64,000 nt of DNA. Source: Nonomuraea jabiensis. Its GTDB lineage: Bacteria; Actinomycetota; Actinomycetes; Streptosporangiales; Streptosporangiaceae. Numbering within the stretch: the stretch's first letter is position 1; every line of letters begins with the position of its first letter. The notes under the pieces were generated by a model. It made no database searches, was not told the origin of the DNA, and saw nothing but the letters and a program-made list of their open reading frames with translations. Below are positions 7,560-15,952 of the stretch, in pieces. A program made the translations under genes and the position numbers. Where the stretch lies: positions 12,242,501 through 12,306,500 of the forward strand of contig NZ_JACHMB010000001.1 in NCBI RefSeq assembly GCF_014204795.1, in the 5' to 3' direction.

Positions 7560-9218
7560 TCAGAGAGTGACCGCTCCCGTCAGGAGGTCCTCGAAGTGGT
7601 CGGCGGCGGGGGCGTCGATGCCGCGCAGCGGGCCGTGATCCACGAGGTGGGCCTCGGCGTACAGCCGGGCCACCAGCGCCTTGCGGCCGTCGTCGAGCCC
7701 CCAGGTGGCCTGGTCCTCCAGCAGGGCGGCGGCGTACACGTCGGCCATGAACTGCGCCAGCGGATACAGCCGCTCCTCCGCCACCGAGGGCTCCAGCGCG
7801 GCCCACGCCGTGACCGCCTTGGCGAGGTCGTCGATGCGGGCGTGCACCAGGTCGGAGGTGGCCAGGTCGCGCAGGCGGTCGAGGAAGGGCAGGTGGGCCT
7901 GCTCCTTCACCATGGCCCGCCGAACGTCGAGGCAGAGGATGTTGTCGCCGCCCTCCCAGATCGGGTTGACCTGGGCGTCGCGCAGGAGGCGGGCCACCGG
8001 CCACTGCTCGATGTAGCCGTTGCCCCCGTGCACCTCGATCGCGTCGCTCGCCGCCGTCACGCCGAGGCGGGCGGCGCGCAGCTTGATCAGGGCGGGGGTG
8101 ATGCGCAGGCGGGGGCCGGCGAGGCCGTCGAAGGCGAGCGCCTGGGCGGCCTCGACCTCGACGATCAGCTCGCTCAGCCTGCGGCGCATGAGCGGCTGGT
8201 CGATGAGCGGCCGTCCGAACGCCTCCCGGGCCCGGGCATAGCAGATCGACTCCACGAGCGCGCGCCTGGCCACGCCGACGCCCATCATGGCCACGCCGAG
8301 CCTGGAGGCGTTGGTGAGCTTCATCATGGTCCCGAGCCCGGAGCCGGTGGCGCCCTCTCCGAAGAGCGGGAACGCCTCCGCGCCGGTGAACTCGACCTCC
8401 GCCGACGCGACCGATCGGGTGCCGAGCTTGTCCTTGAGCCGCCTGATCCGTACGCCGTTGCGGCTTCCGTCCCGCTGCTCCCGCAGCACGAGGAACGGCG
8501 CCACGTTCCCGTCGGGGCGCCTGGCCAGCGCCACGAACGCGGAGCCGTTGGCGTTGGAGGCGAACCACTTGAGGCCGGTCAGCAGCCACGCGTCGCCGGC
8601 GGGCACCGCCGCGGCCTCCAGCGCCGCCAGGTCGGAGCCGCCCGTCCGCTCGGTGAACATCTGAGCGGCCTCGCCGGAGTAGTAGCCGTTGGCGAAGATC
8701 TCCCGCACCCGATCGCGTACGTCCTCGGGCGCGTACTTCTCGGCGAGGGAGACCACCATGTCCCCTCCGGTGCCGAGCGCGCAGCCCATGCCGATGTCAG
8801 CCTGATCGAGCAGGTACGTCCAGGCGGCGGCGAGCGCGGCCGGGTTCGCCCCGTGTGACCGGGCCTCGGCGGCGAAGGACGGCGAGGTGAAGTTGTCCTC
8901 CATGAGCGCCCGCCGGGCCGCGTGGAACGACGGCGGCATGACGACCTCGCTGATGTCCCTGCCCCACTTGTCGTACCTCTCCAGCCGCGGCGGGTTGCGG
9001 TCGGTCTCCTCGGCGCACTCGGCCACGAGCCCGCCCATCAGCGCGCCCAGCCGGTCCAGGCGCGGCTCCGCCCAGGCGAAGCCCTCGCCCAGGTGGTGCC
9101 GCATGAGCAGGCGCAGCGTGGGATCGCAGGTCCACCAGTTGCGCCCGGCGGCGCCCTGGTAGCGCTCGGTGGCGTAACGGTCGCTGCGGTCGAAAGGTTC
9201 GATGAGATAGCGCCCCAT
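7560..9218 (-). CDS. Acyl-CoA dehydrogenase, AidB/isovaleryl-CoA dehydrogenase-like
   Basis: A 552-residue FAD-dependent acyl-CoA dehydrogenase, expected to introduce a C2-C3 double bond into an acyl-CoA and pass electrons to ETF. YYSGEAAQMFTERTGGSDLA and TGLKWFASNANGSAFVALAR are flavin-contacting beta-domain segments. KDKLGTRSVASAEVEF and EVHGGNGYIEQWPVARLLRD (catalytic-base/FAD region) follow. The extended N- and C-termini match the AidB-like subfamily better than mitochondrial-type enzymes. The start is ATG 9218 (MGRYLIEPF). It diverges from a PaaX-like regulator across only 31 bp, which argues that the regulator controls it. Confidence 0.88.
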   Translation of the reverse strand: MGRYLIEPFDRSDRYATERYQGAAGRNWWTCDPTLRLLMRHHLGEGFAWAEPRLDRLGALMGGLVAECAEETDRNPPRLERYDKWGRDISEVVMPPSFHAARRALMEDNFTSPSFAAEARSHGANPAALAAAWTYLLDQADIGMGCALGTGGDMVVSLAEKYAPEDVRDRVREIFANGYYSGEAAQMFTERTGGSDLAALEAAAVPAGDAWLLTGLKWFASNANGSAFVALARRPDGNVAPFLVLREQRDGSRNGVRIRRLKDKLGTRSVASAEVEFTGAEAFPLFGEGATGSGLGTMMKLTNASRLGVAMMGVGVARRALVESICYARAREAFGRPLIDQPLMRRRLSELIVEVEAAQALAFDGLAGPRLRITPALIKLRAARLGVTAASDAIEVHGGNGYIEQWPVARLLRDAQVNPIWEGGDNILCLDVRRAMVKEQAHLPFLDRLRDLATSDLVHARIDDLAKAVTAWAALEPSVAEERLYPLAQFMADVYAAALLEDQATWGLDDGRKALVARLYAEAHLVDHGPLRGIDAPAADHFEDLLTGAVTL

Positions 9219-9220
9219 AC

Positions 9221-9250
9221 TCGCGAGTGTTACATATACTCGACACGCGA
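9221..9250. promoter_or_regulatory. Palindromic operator and back-to-back leaderless promoters
   Basis: The gap between the divergent starts contains CGAGT-N9-ACTCG (9224-9242), and outer arms tcgcg(ag)tgt and acacgcga complete a larger dyad. TATACT at 9235-9240 is a good -10 box whose transcription start would fall at about the A of the PaaX-like ATG (9250). The minus strand carries TATGTA 12 nt before the dehydrogenase ATG. Both transcripts therefore look leaderless or nearly so. Confidence 0.55.
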
Positions 9251-10002
9251 TGGAAGAGCGTAACACCCTGAGCGCCCGATCGGCCGTGCTGAGCGCGCTG
9301 CTGGGCAGCCACCCGCCGCGGCTGCCCGCCCGGCAGCTGGTGCGCATCGGCGCGCTGTTCGGGATCGCCGAGGGCACCGTACGGGTGGCGCTGTCCCGCA
9401 TGGTCGCGGCCGGAGACCTCCTCCAGGACGGCCGCTTCTACACGCTGTCGGAGCGGCTCGCCGAGCGCCAGGCCAGGCAGGACGAGAGCCGCGACCCGCA
9501 CACCAGGCCGTGGGACGGCACGTGGGAGGTCGCCGTCGTCACGACGGAGCGGCGCGCGCCCGCCGACCGGGCCGCGTTCCGGGCCACGATGACCGCCCTG
9601 CGCCTGGCCGAGCTGCGCGAGGGCACCTGGATGCGGCCCGCCAACCTGGTGCGCGCCTGGCCGGAGGCCGTCACGGCGCAGTGCACCCTGATCGACGGCC
9701 GCCCGCACGACGACCCCACTCCCCTGCTGTGGGACCTGGACGGCTGGGCGGCGGAGGCCCACCGGCTGGAGCGGGACCTCGGCAGAGTCCTCGACCGGGC
9801 CCTCGACCGCGCCTTCGACCGGGCCGGCGGCCTGGCCGAGGGCTTCCTGGTCTCGGCCGCCGTGCTGCGCCACCTCCTGGCCGACCCGCTGCTCCCCCAG
9901 GAACTGCTTCCGGCCGGCTGGCCGGGCGCGGAGCTGCGCGCCCGCTACGACGACTTCGACCGCCACTACCGCGAGGTGCTGTACGAGCACCTCAAGGGCT
10001 GA
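9250..10002 (+). CDS. PaaX-family transcriptional regulator
   Basis: A 250-residue protein. The N-terminal winged helix (SAVLSALLGSHPPRLPARQL, then GTVRVALSRMVAAGDLLQDG) and the PaaX central domain (WDGTWEVAVVTTERRAPADR, LAELREGTWMRP) are clear, ending RHYREVLYEHLKG. PaaX proteins are GntR-like repressors of aromatic or acyl-CoA catabolism that respond to a CoA thioester. Its position 31 bp from a divergent acyl-CoA dehydrogenase suggests control of that gene with an acyl-CoA as inducer; the ligand is unknown. The start codon coincides with the predicted transcription start. Confidence 0.87.
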   Translation: MEERNTLSARSAVLSALLGSHPPRLPARQLVRIGALFGIAEGTVRVALSRMVAAGDLLQDGRFYTLSERLAERQARQDESRDPHTRPWDGTWEVAVVTTERRAPADRAAFRATMTALRLAELREGTWMRPANLVRAWPEAVTAQCTLIDGRPHDDPTPLLWDLDGWAAEAHRLERDLGRVLDRALDRAFDRAGGLAEGFLVSAAVLRHLLADPLLPQELLPAGWPGAELRARYDDFDRHYREVLYEHLKG

Positions 10003-10008
10003 GAGCCC

Positions 10009-11037
10009 CTACAGGGGCACGCCGAAGATGATCCGGCGGTTCCTGAACTCGGTGACGCTCCACAGCTTGCCGCCCTGCACCGTCAGGTCCTCCGGCCCGA
10101 CGGGGAACGCCCGCGTCTGCAGCTTGCCGTCGGTGTAGACGAGCAGCTTGCCGTTGGCGTTCGCGCCGGCCGCCTGGCTCAGGTACCACTTGCCGCCCCA
10201 CGAGATGGCCCCCTGGATCTTGGGCTGTCCCATCACGAAGGCGTCCTCGGGCTCGCCGCCGGACAGGCCCAGGGGCCAGCGGCCCACCCAGCCGCCCGGG
10301 TCGTCCTCGCGGTACTCGCCGGTGACCAGCCGCGGCGTGCCGCCGCTGCGGTCGATCGAGACGAACGAGAAGAGCGGCCCCGGCTTCGCGACCTTCCAGA
10401 AGTCGGTCTGCGGGATCACGTACCGGTAGCCGAAGGCGTGGAACTTGCCGCCGTGCCGCCCGACCTGCTTGGGGTCGCCCAGGTCGTTCTGGGCGGTGCG
10501 CAGGTCGAGCACGTGCTTCAGGTCGAAGACGCGCAGCCCCCGCTTGGTGTCGGCGATGTAGAGCAGGTCGCCGTCGCACGCGACGCCGCCCGCGTGGATG
10601 TCGATCGGCCCGTACGAACCATCCGGCTTCGCCACAACCAGCAGCGCATGCTGATATTTCAGCGTCTTGGGGCTGAGAAAGGACAGCCTGATGCCCCGCT
10701 CGCCCGCCTCCGGCTTGAAGTACCAGGTCGCCAGGAACGCCGGCACCCCGATGGAGCCCGACTCGTCCGAGCAGGTCAGCCCCTGCGGGTACCAGTCGAC
10801 CGTGTCCTGGTCCTTGCCGTCGAAGGCGTACCACTCGGCCGGTTTCGGGCTCATCGCCCCGAGCGCGCCCGGCGCCCCCTTGCGCGTCGCCAGCCGGTTC
10901 GCCTGCGCCAGCACGGCCTCGACGCCGGCGCTGCCGATCTCCCCCGCCAGCTTCGCGGCCCCTTCGGCAAGATCGCCCGTTTCCCGGCGCAAGGCGAAGG
11001 GCGCCTTGTTTGTGGGTACCATCCCCGTTGCCGCCAT
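10009..11037 (-). CDS. Hypothetical beta-propeller-like protein
   Basis: A 342-residue protein with repeated short beta segments: DIHAGGVACDGDLLYIADTK, RGLRVFDLKHVLDL, ISWGGKWYLSQAAG, LLVYTDGKLQTRAF and GKLWSVTEFRNRRIIFGVPL. This suggests a beta-propeller or similar all-beta fold. There is no signal peptide, so it appears cytosolic unless exported by another route. GAGGAAG sits just before ATG 11037, supporting the start. It converges on the PaaX-like gene with a 6-nt gap. I cannot name a family with certainty. Confidence 0.6.
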   Translation of the reverse strand: MAATGMVPTNKAPFALRRETGDLAEGAAKLAGEIGSAGVEAVLAQANRLATRKGAPGALGAMSPKPAEWYAFDGKDQDTVDWYPQGLTCSDESGSIGVPAFLATWYFKPEAGERGIRLSFLSPKTLKYQHALLVVAKPDGSYGPIDIHAGGVACDGDLLYIADTKRGLRVFDLKHVLDLRTAQNDLGDPKQVGRHGGKFHAFGYRYVIPQTDFWKVAKPGPLFSFVSIDRSGGTPRLVTGEYREDDPGGWVGRWPLGLSGGEPEDAFVMGQPKIQGAISWGGKWYLSQAAGANANGKLLVYTDGKLQTRAFPVGPEDLTVQGGKLWSVTEFRNRRIIFGVPL

Positions 11038-11309
11038 AACTTCCTCGCTTTGCCGTCCCTTGACCTAGTTTGACGGACGGAGTGCGATAGAAGTTTGCGT
11101 TCAGGCGGACGATCTCGCCACCGGCCTGCCGTTCTGGCTCGGCGGGCCGGGCTTTCCCGGCGTACGGTGCGGCCGGTGCACGTGGCCCCGCCCGGTACCC
11201 GGCCGAGGCGCTGACGTGGCTGTTCGCGGCAGCGGCGGAGGCGTCCGTCGGCGAGGGGTCAGCGCCTGGACGGGCATCTCGGCGTGAAGGGGATGGCGCA
11301 GGTGCTGGG

Positions 11310-12200
11310 TCAGCTGCTGGAGGGTGGTGCGGGTGAGGGCGTCCGAGGGGTGGCGGTCCAGGAGGCGAGCAGGCGCAGACCTTCTTCGGAGGGGGATCCG
11401 GGCTCGGCGGTGTAGATGGTGAGGGTGAGGCCGGGTTCGGCGGCCATCTCCAGGCCCTCGTAGGCGAGGGTGAGGTCGCCGACGGCTTGGTGGTGGAAGC
11501 GTTTGGTGCCGGTGCCGTGGGTGCGGACGTTGTGGGCGCCCCAGCGGGTGCGGAACTCGTCGCTGCGGGTGGACAGTTCGCCGACCAGGTCGTGCAGGTC
11601 TTTGTCGTGGGGGTTGCGGCCGGCCTCGGTGCGCAAGATGGCGACGGAGACGTCGGCGGCTTGGTCCCAGCCGGGGTAGAAGCGGCGGGAGGCGGGGTCG
11701 AGGAAGTTGAAGCGGGCCAGGTTGGCCTGGTTGCCGGGGGTGGCGTAGACGTCGCTGAAGAAGGCGCGGCCGAGCTGGTTGACGGCGAGGATGTCCAGGC
11801 GGCCGTTGCGGACGAACGCCGGTCCGGCGGTGATGGCGTCCAGCGTCCATTGCAGGCTGGGGTGCGGCTTCCACTGGTCCTTGGTGCGTCGGCGGCGGGG
11901 GCGGGTGAGGGCGTCGGTGCCGTCGGCGGCCTGGGCCAGGTTCAGCAGGTGGGCGCGTTCGGCGTCGTCGAACCGCAGGGCGCGGGCGAGGGCTTCCAGG
12001 ACGGATGGGGAGACTCCGGCGAGGTTGCCGCGTTCAAGCTTGGCGTAGTACTCCACGCTCAGGTCGGCCAGGGCGGCGACCTCGCTGCGGCGCAGTCCCG
12101 GCACCCGGCGCCGGGAACCCGGCGGCAGCCCGGCCTGTTCGGGGGTGATCTTCGCGCGCCGCGAGGTCAGGAACTCGCGGACCTCTTCACGGTTGTCCAC
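11310..12200 (-). CDS. XRE-family regulator with MmyB-like ligand-binding domain
   Basis: A 296-residue regulator. The N-terminal helix-turn-helix has the family signature VPGLRRSEVAALADLSVEYY followed by LERG. The rest is the MmyB-like ligand domain, with FVRNGRLDILAVNQLGRAFF, FLDPASRRFYPGWDQAADVS and LTIYTAEPGSPSEEGLRLLA. MmyB regulators respond to small, often lipid-like ligands and commonly control a neighbouring oxidoreductase. The divergent zinc alcohol dehydrogenase is the likely target. A Pro/Ser tail follows the usual family end. Positions 11101-11309 downstream hold no convincing gene. Confidence 0.85.
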   Translation of the reverse strand: MDNREEVREFLTSRRAKITPEQAGLPPGSRRRVPGLRRSEVAALADLSVEYYAKLERGNLAGVSPSVLEALARALRFDDAERAHLLNLAQAADGTDALTRPRRRRTKDQWKPHPSLQWTLDAITAGPAFVRNGRLDILAVNQLGRAFFSDVYATPGNQANLARFNFLDPASRRFYPGWDQAADVSVAILRTEAGRNPHDKDLHDLVGELSTRSDEFRTRWGAHNVRTHGTGTKRFHHQAVGDLTLAYEGLEMAAEPGLTLTIYTAEPGSPSEEGLRLLASWTATPRTPSPAPPSSS

Positions 12201-12236
12201 CCCTCGACGGTACGTCCTGCCTGCGGTTGTAGAGGT

Positions 12237-12249
12237 GTACTGCCAGTAC
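12237..12249. promoter_or_regulatory. Perfect palindrome upstream of the MmyB-like regulator
   Basis: GTACTG-C-CAGTAC is a perfect dyad 37 bp upstream of the regulator start, in the 270-bp gap to the divergent dehydrogenase. It is a good candidate operator for autoregulation and control of both transcripts. No other strong element is seen in this gap. Confidence 0.45.
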
Positions 12250-12470
12250 GCCCCTTAGCCGTGCCTGGTTACGCGCGGCCACAGCGGGTTACCTAGGAGG
12301 TGTGGCGCTCCTCTGGCCGGATGTGAAGCCGATGACCGGAGGGGCTCCTACCCGGTCCGGGCGGTCGGCTACCTGACGCCTCGGGCCCCCAACCGTACAC
12401 GGCGCCGCCACGCACCCTGTCGAGGACTGGGCCGGCGGCGCCCGTCCCACCACGCAAAGGACCCTTTTTC

Positions 12471-13487
12471 ATGCGCGGAGCAGTGATCCACGCCCCCGGC
12501 GACATCCGTTTGGAGACCCTGGACGACCCCAAGATCCTCAACCCCACCGACGCGATCATCCGCACCGCGGTGACGTGCGTGTGCGGCTCGGACCTGTGGC
12601 CCTACCGCGGCGCCGAGCCGACCGGCGAGCCGCATCCGATGGGGCACGAGTACGTCGGCTGGGTGGAGGAGGTCGGCTCGGAGGTGACCGCGGTCAAGCC
12701 GGGACAGTTCGTCGTCGGGTCGTTCGCGACCTCGGACAACACCTGCGCCAACTGCCGCAACGGCTTCCAGTCCAACTGCCTGAACCGCGAGTTCATGAGC
12801 ACCTGCCAGGCCGACTACGTCCGCATCCCCAACGCCCAGGGCACCCTCGTCGCCACCGACGGCGTGCCCGGTGAGGAGTTCTGGCCGGGGCTGCTGGCGG
12901 TCTCGGACGTCATGGGCACCGGCTGGTGGGCCGCCGACGCCGCCGAGGTCAAGCCCGGCTCCACCGCCGTGGTCGTCGGCGACGGCGCGGTCGGGCTGTG
13001 CGCGGTGATCGCGGCCGAACAGATGGGCGCTGAGCGGATCATCGCCATGTCCCGGCACGAGCCCCGCCAGAAGCTGGCCCGCGAGTTCGGCGCGACCGAC
13101 ATCGTCACCGAGCGCGGCGAGGACGGTGTGGCCCGAATCAAGGAGCTGACCGGCGGGATCGGCGCCGACAGCGTGCTGGAGTGCGTCGGCACCGCCCAGG
13201 CGATGCGCCAAGCCCTGCACTCGGCCCGGCCGGGCGGCAACGTCGGTTTCGTCGGCGTCCCCCACGATGTCGCGCTCGACGGGCAGGAGTTGTTCTTCTC
13301 CCACGTCGGCCTGCGCGGCGGCCCGGCTCCGGTACGCCGCTACCTGCCCGACCTGATCGACCGGGTCCTGACCGGCGCCATCGACCCGGGCAAGGTCTTC
13401 GACCTCACCCTTCCCCTGGACCAGGTGGCCGAGGGCTACCGGGCGATGGACGAGCGCCGCGCGATCAAGGCCTTGCTCCAGCCATGA
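12471..13487 (+). CDS. Zinc-dependent alcohol dehydrogenase
   Basis: A 338-residue medium-chain dehydrogenase. Catalytic zinc ligands lie in CVCGSDLWP and GHEYVGWVEE. The structural zinc lobe reads DNTCANCRNGFQSNC, with Asp in place of the first of four Cys, a known natural variant. The Rossmann loop is VVVGDGAVGLCAV. It should oxidise an alcohol or reduce an aldehyde with NAD(P). AAAGGA lies 8 nt before ATG 12471. Downstream genes for a DUF2255 protein and an SDR run in the same direction with short gaps, likely one inducible unit. Confidence 0.87.
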   Translation: MRGAVIHAPGDIRLETLDDPKILNPTDAIIRTAVTCVCGSDLWPYRGAEPTGEPHPMGHEYVGWVEEVGSEVTAVKPGQFVVGSFATSDNTCANCRNGFQSNCLNREFMSTCQADYVRIPNAQGTLVATDGVPGEEFWPGLLAVSDVMGTGWWAADAAEVKPGSTAVVVGDGAVGLCAVIAAEQMGAERIIAMSRHEPRQKLAREFGATDIVTERGEDGVARIKELTGGIGADSVLECVGTAQAMRQALHSARPGGNVGFVGVPHDVALDGQELFFSHVGLRGGPAPVRRYLPDLIDRVLTGAIDPGKVFDLTLPLDQVAEGYRAMDERRAIKALLQP

Positions 13488-13584
13488 CGGGTGGTGCGGG
13501 TGGGCGTCCACGGCGAGCACCACATGGGCCTCGTGCGCAAGCGAACAGCTCTTTCCATACCTCGCACAGCGCAGGAATCCAGCC

Positions 13585-13962
13585 ATGAGCACGTGGAACA
13601 GCGACGAGTTGGACCGCATCGCCACTGCCGACGAGCTTCGCGTCGCGCCTCGCCGCAGCGACGGAACCTTCCGCCGCCCGACCACCATCTGGGTCGTGCG
13701 TGATCGCGACGACCTGTACGTACGGTCCTGGCGCGGCGTACAGGGCAGCTGGTGGCGCACCGCCCACGACACCCACGAGGGTCGCATCTCCGCAGGCGGC
13801 GTGGACGCCGAGGTCCCCTTCGTCGAGGTGACCGACCCACGCGTGAACGACCAGGTCGACGCGGCGTACCGCACCAAGTACGGGCACTACAGCGGCTACG
13901 TCGAGCCGATGGTCGCCGACGACGCCAGGGCGACGACGCTGCGTCTCACCCCCAGGTCCTGA
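13585..13962 (+). CDS. DUF2255 family protein
   Basis: A 125-residue protein with the family pattern: LRVAPRRSDGTFRRPTTIWV, DDLYVRSWRGVQGSWWRTA, EGRISAGGVDAEVPFVEV and AAYRTKYGHYSGYV. The biochemical role is unknown. DUF2255 genes are often found beside SDR or alcohol dehydrogenase genes, as here (97 bp after the dehydrogenase, 41 bp before the SDR). The start at 13585 has AGGAA 8 nt upstream. Confidence 0.85.
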   Translation: MSTWNSDELDRIATADELRVAPRRSDGTFRRPTTIWVVRDRDDLYVRSWRGVQGSWWRTAHDTHEGRISAGGVDAEVPFVEVTDPRVNDQVDAAYRTKYGHYSGYVEPMVADDARATTLRLTPRS

Positions 13963-14003
13963 CCATCCATCGATCACCCCGTGATCATGAAGGAGCACCA
14001 AAA

Positions 14004-14771
14004 GTGAATCCCACCTACGACTTCTCCGGGCAGGTGGCCCTGGTCACCGGCGCTTCCTCCGGCATGGGCCTGGCCGCCGCCCGTGCCTTCGCCGCCTCTG
14101 GCGCCGCTGTCGCCCTGGTCGACATCAACGCAGGCGCCGTCGAGCAAGCCGCCAAGGAGCTCACCGACGCCGGCCACCAGGCCTTGGCCCTGGCCTGCGA
14201 CGTCACCGACGAAGACCAGGTCGCCGCCGCTGTCGACCGCACGGTGGAAACCTTCGGCCGCCTGGACATGGCCTACAACAACGCCGGCATCCAGGCCCCT
14301 CCGGCCGGCGCCGCCGACGAGACGGCCGCGGACTTCGACCGTGTCAACGCGGTCAACCTGCGCGGCATATGGACGTGCCAAAAGCACGAACTGCGGCACA
14401 TGCGTACCCAAGGCTCCGGCGCGATCGTCAACTGCTCCTCCCTCGGCGGCCTGGTCGGCCTGCCCGAGCGGGCCGCGTACCACGCCTCCAAGCACGGCGT
14501 GATCGGCCTGACCCGAAGTGCCGCGGTGGAATACGCCCCCAGGGGCATCCGCATCAACGCCGTGTGCCCCGGCGTCATCGAGACCCCAATGGTTGCCGAC
14601 ATGCTCGAAGGTCAGGCCGAGGCCATGGCCGAAATCATGAAACAGCAGCCCATCGGCCGCCTGGGCACCGCCGACGAGATCGCCGACGCCGTCCTGTGGC
14701 TGTGCAGCCCGGCCGCCGCCTTCGTCATCGGCGTCGCCCTGCCCGTGGACGGCGGATTCACCGCCCATTGA
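14004..14771 (+). CDS. Short-chain dehydrogenase/reductase
   Basis: A 255-residue classical SDR. TGASSGMG is the cofactor loop, NNAG and SSLGG follow, and YHASK is the catalytic Tyr-x3-Lys. The C-terminus LPVDGGFTAH is family-typical. GTG 14004 is chosen because AGGAG is 9 nt upstream and the preceding frame reads as noise. Asp in ALVDIN after the second strand favours NAD(H). It closes the dehydrogenase-DUF2255-SDR run controlled, by inference, by the divergent MmyB-like regulator. Confidence 0.88.
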   Translation: MNPTYDFSGQVALVTGASSGMGLAAARAFAASGAAVALVDINAGAVEQAAKELTDAGHQALALACDVTDEDQVAAAVDRTVETFGRLDMAYNNAGIQAPPAGAADETAADFDRVNAVNLRGIWTCQKHELRHMRTQGSGAIVNCSSLGGLVGLPERAAYHASKHGVIGLTRSAAVEYAPRGIRINAVCPGVIETPMVADMLEGQAEAMAEIMKQQPIGRLGTADEIADAVLWLCSPAAAFVIGVALPVDGGFTAH

Positions 14772-14906
14772 GATCGTTCCATGCTGACCTTGCAGGTCAG
14801 ACGGCAGTGCTCTTCCTCTTACCGACGGCCCGTCCGAAGCTGCACGGCCGTACCGGCTCCATAAGCAAGCACTCGCGGCACCGCCCTCGGCGGCGACTTG
14901 CCGTAG

Positions 14907-15126
14907 CTACAGGAGTTCGGGGCCACTTCCGAGTGCTTGAATCGCCTCCGCGCACGTCGACGGCCCCCGGGCGACGAGCAGCGCTACCAACCCGGGCGCG
15001 CCGGCTGCGGCGAGGAGCCCCAGGCCCGTGAGCGCCAGCAGGGTATCGAGGGGCTGACGGCTTGGGGGAAATGGACGTTGCCGACCGCCACCCGCGGACA
15101 AGGGCCAGCAGCGGAATCAGGGGCAT
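14907..15126 (-). pseudogene. Possible small membrane protein gene broken by a frameshift
   Basis: An ATG at 15126, 2 nt after the SDR stop, begins MPLIPLLALVRGWRSATSIS. A second frame then continues as LDTLLALTGLGLLAAAGAPG and LVALLVARG before a stop at 14907. Joining them needs one frame change near 15050-15070 and gives a hydrophobic protein of about 70 residues. I recognise no family. It may be a relic or a chance open frame. The remainder of the gap 14772-15128 holds nothing else. Confidence 0.25.
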
Positions 15127-15128
15127 GG

Positions 15129-15896
15129 TCAGTCCACCGGTCCGCCGGCGACGTAGACGACCTGACCGGAGACGAACCCCGCCTCCGCGCTGACCAGATA
15201 GGAGGCGGTGTGTGCGATGTCCTCCGGCCGGCCGACCCGGCCGACCGGGATGGATCGGGCCGCGAGGCGCTGGTGTTCGGCGAAGTCGCGGCCGAGTCGG
15301 CGTGCCGTGGCCCGGGTCATGTCGCTGACGACGAAGCCGGGCGCGATGGCGTTGGCGGTGATGCCGTGCCGGCCGAGTTGCAGGGCCAGCGACTTGGTGA
15401 AGCCGATCAGACCGGCCTTGGCACTGCCGTAGTCGACCCGGTCGGCGTCGCCGACCGCGGAGATGCTCGACACGTTGACGATCCGGCCCCATCCGGCCTC
15501 GATCATGTACGGGGCGACGGCCCGGGTGAGGAAGAACGGTCCGTTCAGGTTGACCCCGACAACCGTGTGCCACTGGTGCGTGGCCAGTTCCACCAGATCG
15601 GCCTGCGGGCCGATACCGGCGTTGTTGACCAGCACCGTCGGCGGCCCGAGCGCGGCGGTGATACGGGCGACGGCAACGATGACCGCGGCCTCGTCGGAGA
15701 CGTCGGCCGTGCACGCCATCGCCCTTCCGCCATCGGCGATGATCGCTTCGACGGTGGCGGCGCAGCCGGCCTCGTCCAGGTCAATCACCGCGACCGCCAG
15801 GCCTTCGCCCGCCAGCCGCCTTGCCACCGCGGCGCCGATGCCGCGCGCCGCCCCGGTCACGACGGCGATGCGCTGTCCATGAGCTGCATGGTTCAT
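15129..15896 (-). CDS. Short-chain dehydrogenase/reductase, FabG-like
   Basis: A 255-residue SDR. TGAARGIG is the cofactor loop, VLVNNAGIG the NNAG motif, and NVSSISAVG with YGSAK supplies the catalytic Ser-Tyr-Lys. The end VSGQVVYVAGGPVD is FabG-like. ATG 15896 gives the usual N-terminus; the longer upstream start is not needed. It diverges from a DUF5937 ArsR-like regulator across a 56-bp gap, so regulation by that protein is likely. The substrate cannot be inferred. Confidence 0.86.
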   Translation of the reverse strand: MNHAAHGQRIAVVTGAARGIGAAVARRLAGEGLAVAVIDLDEAGCAATVEAIIADGGRAMACTADVSDEAAVIVAVARITAALGPPTVLVNNAGIGPQADLVELATHQWHTVVGVNLNGPFFLTRAVAPYMIEAGWGRIVNVSSISAVGDADRVDYGSAKAGLIGFTKSLALQLGRHGITANAIAPGFVVSDMTRATARRLGRDFAEHQRLAARSIPVGRVGRPEDIAHTASYLVSAEAGFVSGQVVYVAGGPVD

Positions 15897-15952
15897 GGGC
15901 GCAAGCCCAGCGCATCGGCCGGGTGTCGCCAAAGGATGTAGCGTACAGCTTA

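Noticed and set aside
11101..11160. Plus-strand segment reading ATGLPFWLGG, reminiscent of nitronate monooxygenase
   Set aside because: Too short and not followed by family sequence in any frame; chance similarity is as likely.
12369..13877. 502-residue minus-strand frame over the alcohol dehydrogenase
   Set aside because: Antisense shadow of a well-supported zinc dehydrogenase and DUF2255 gene; no recognisable motif.
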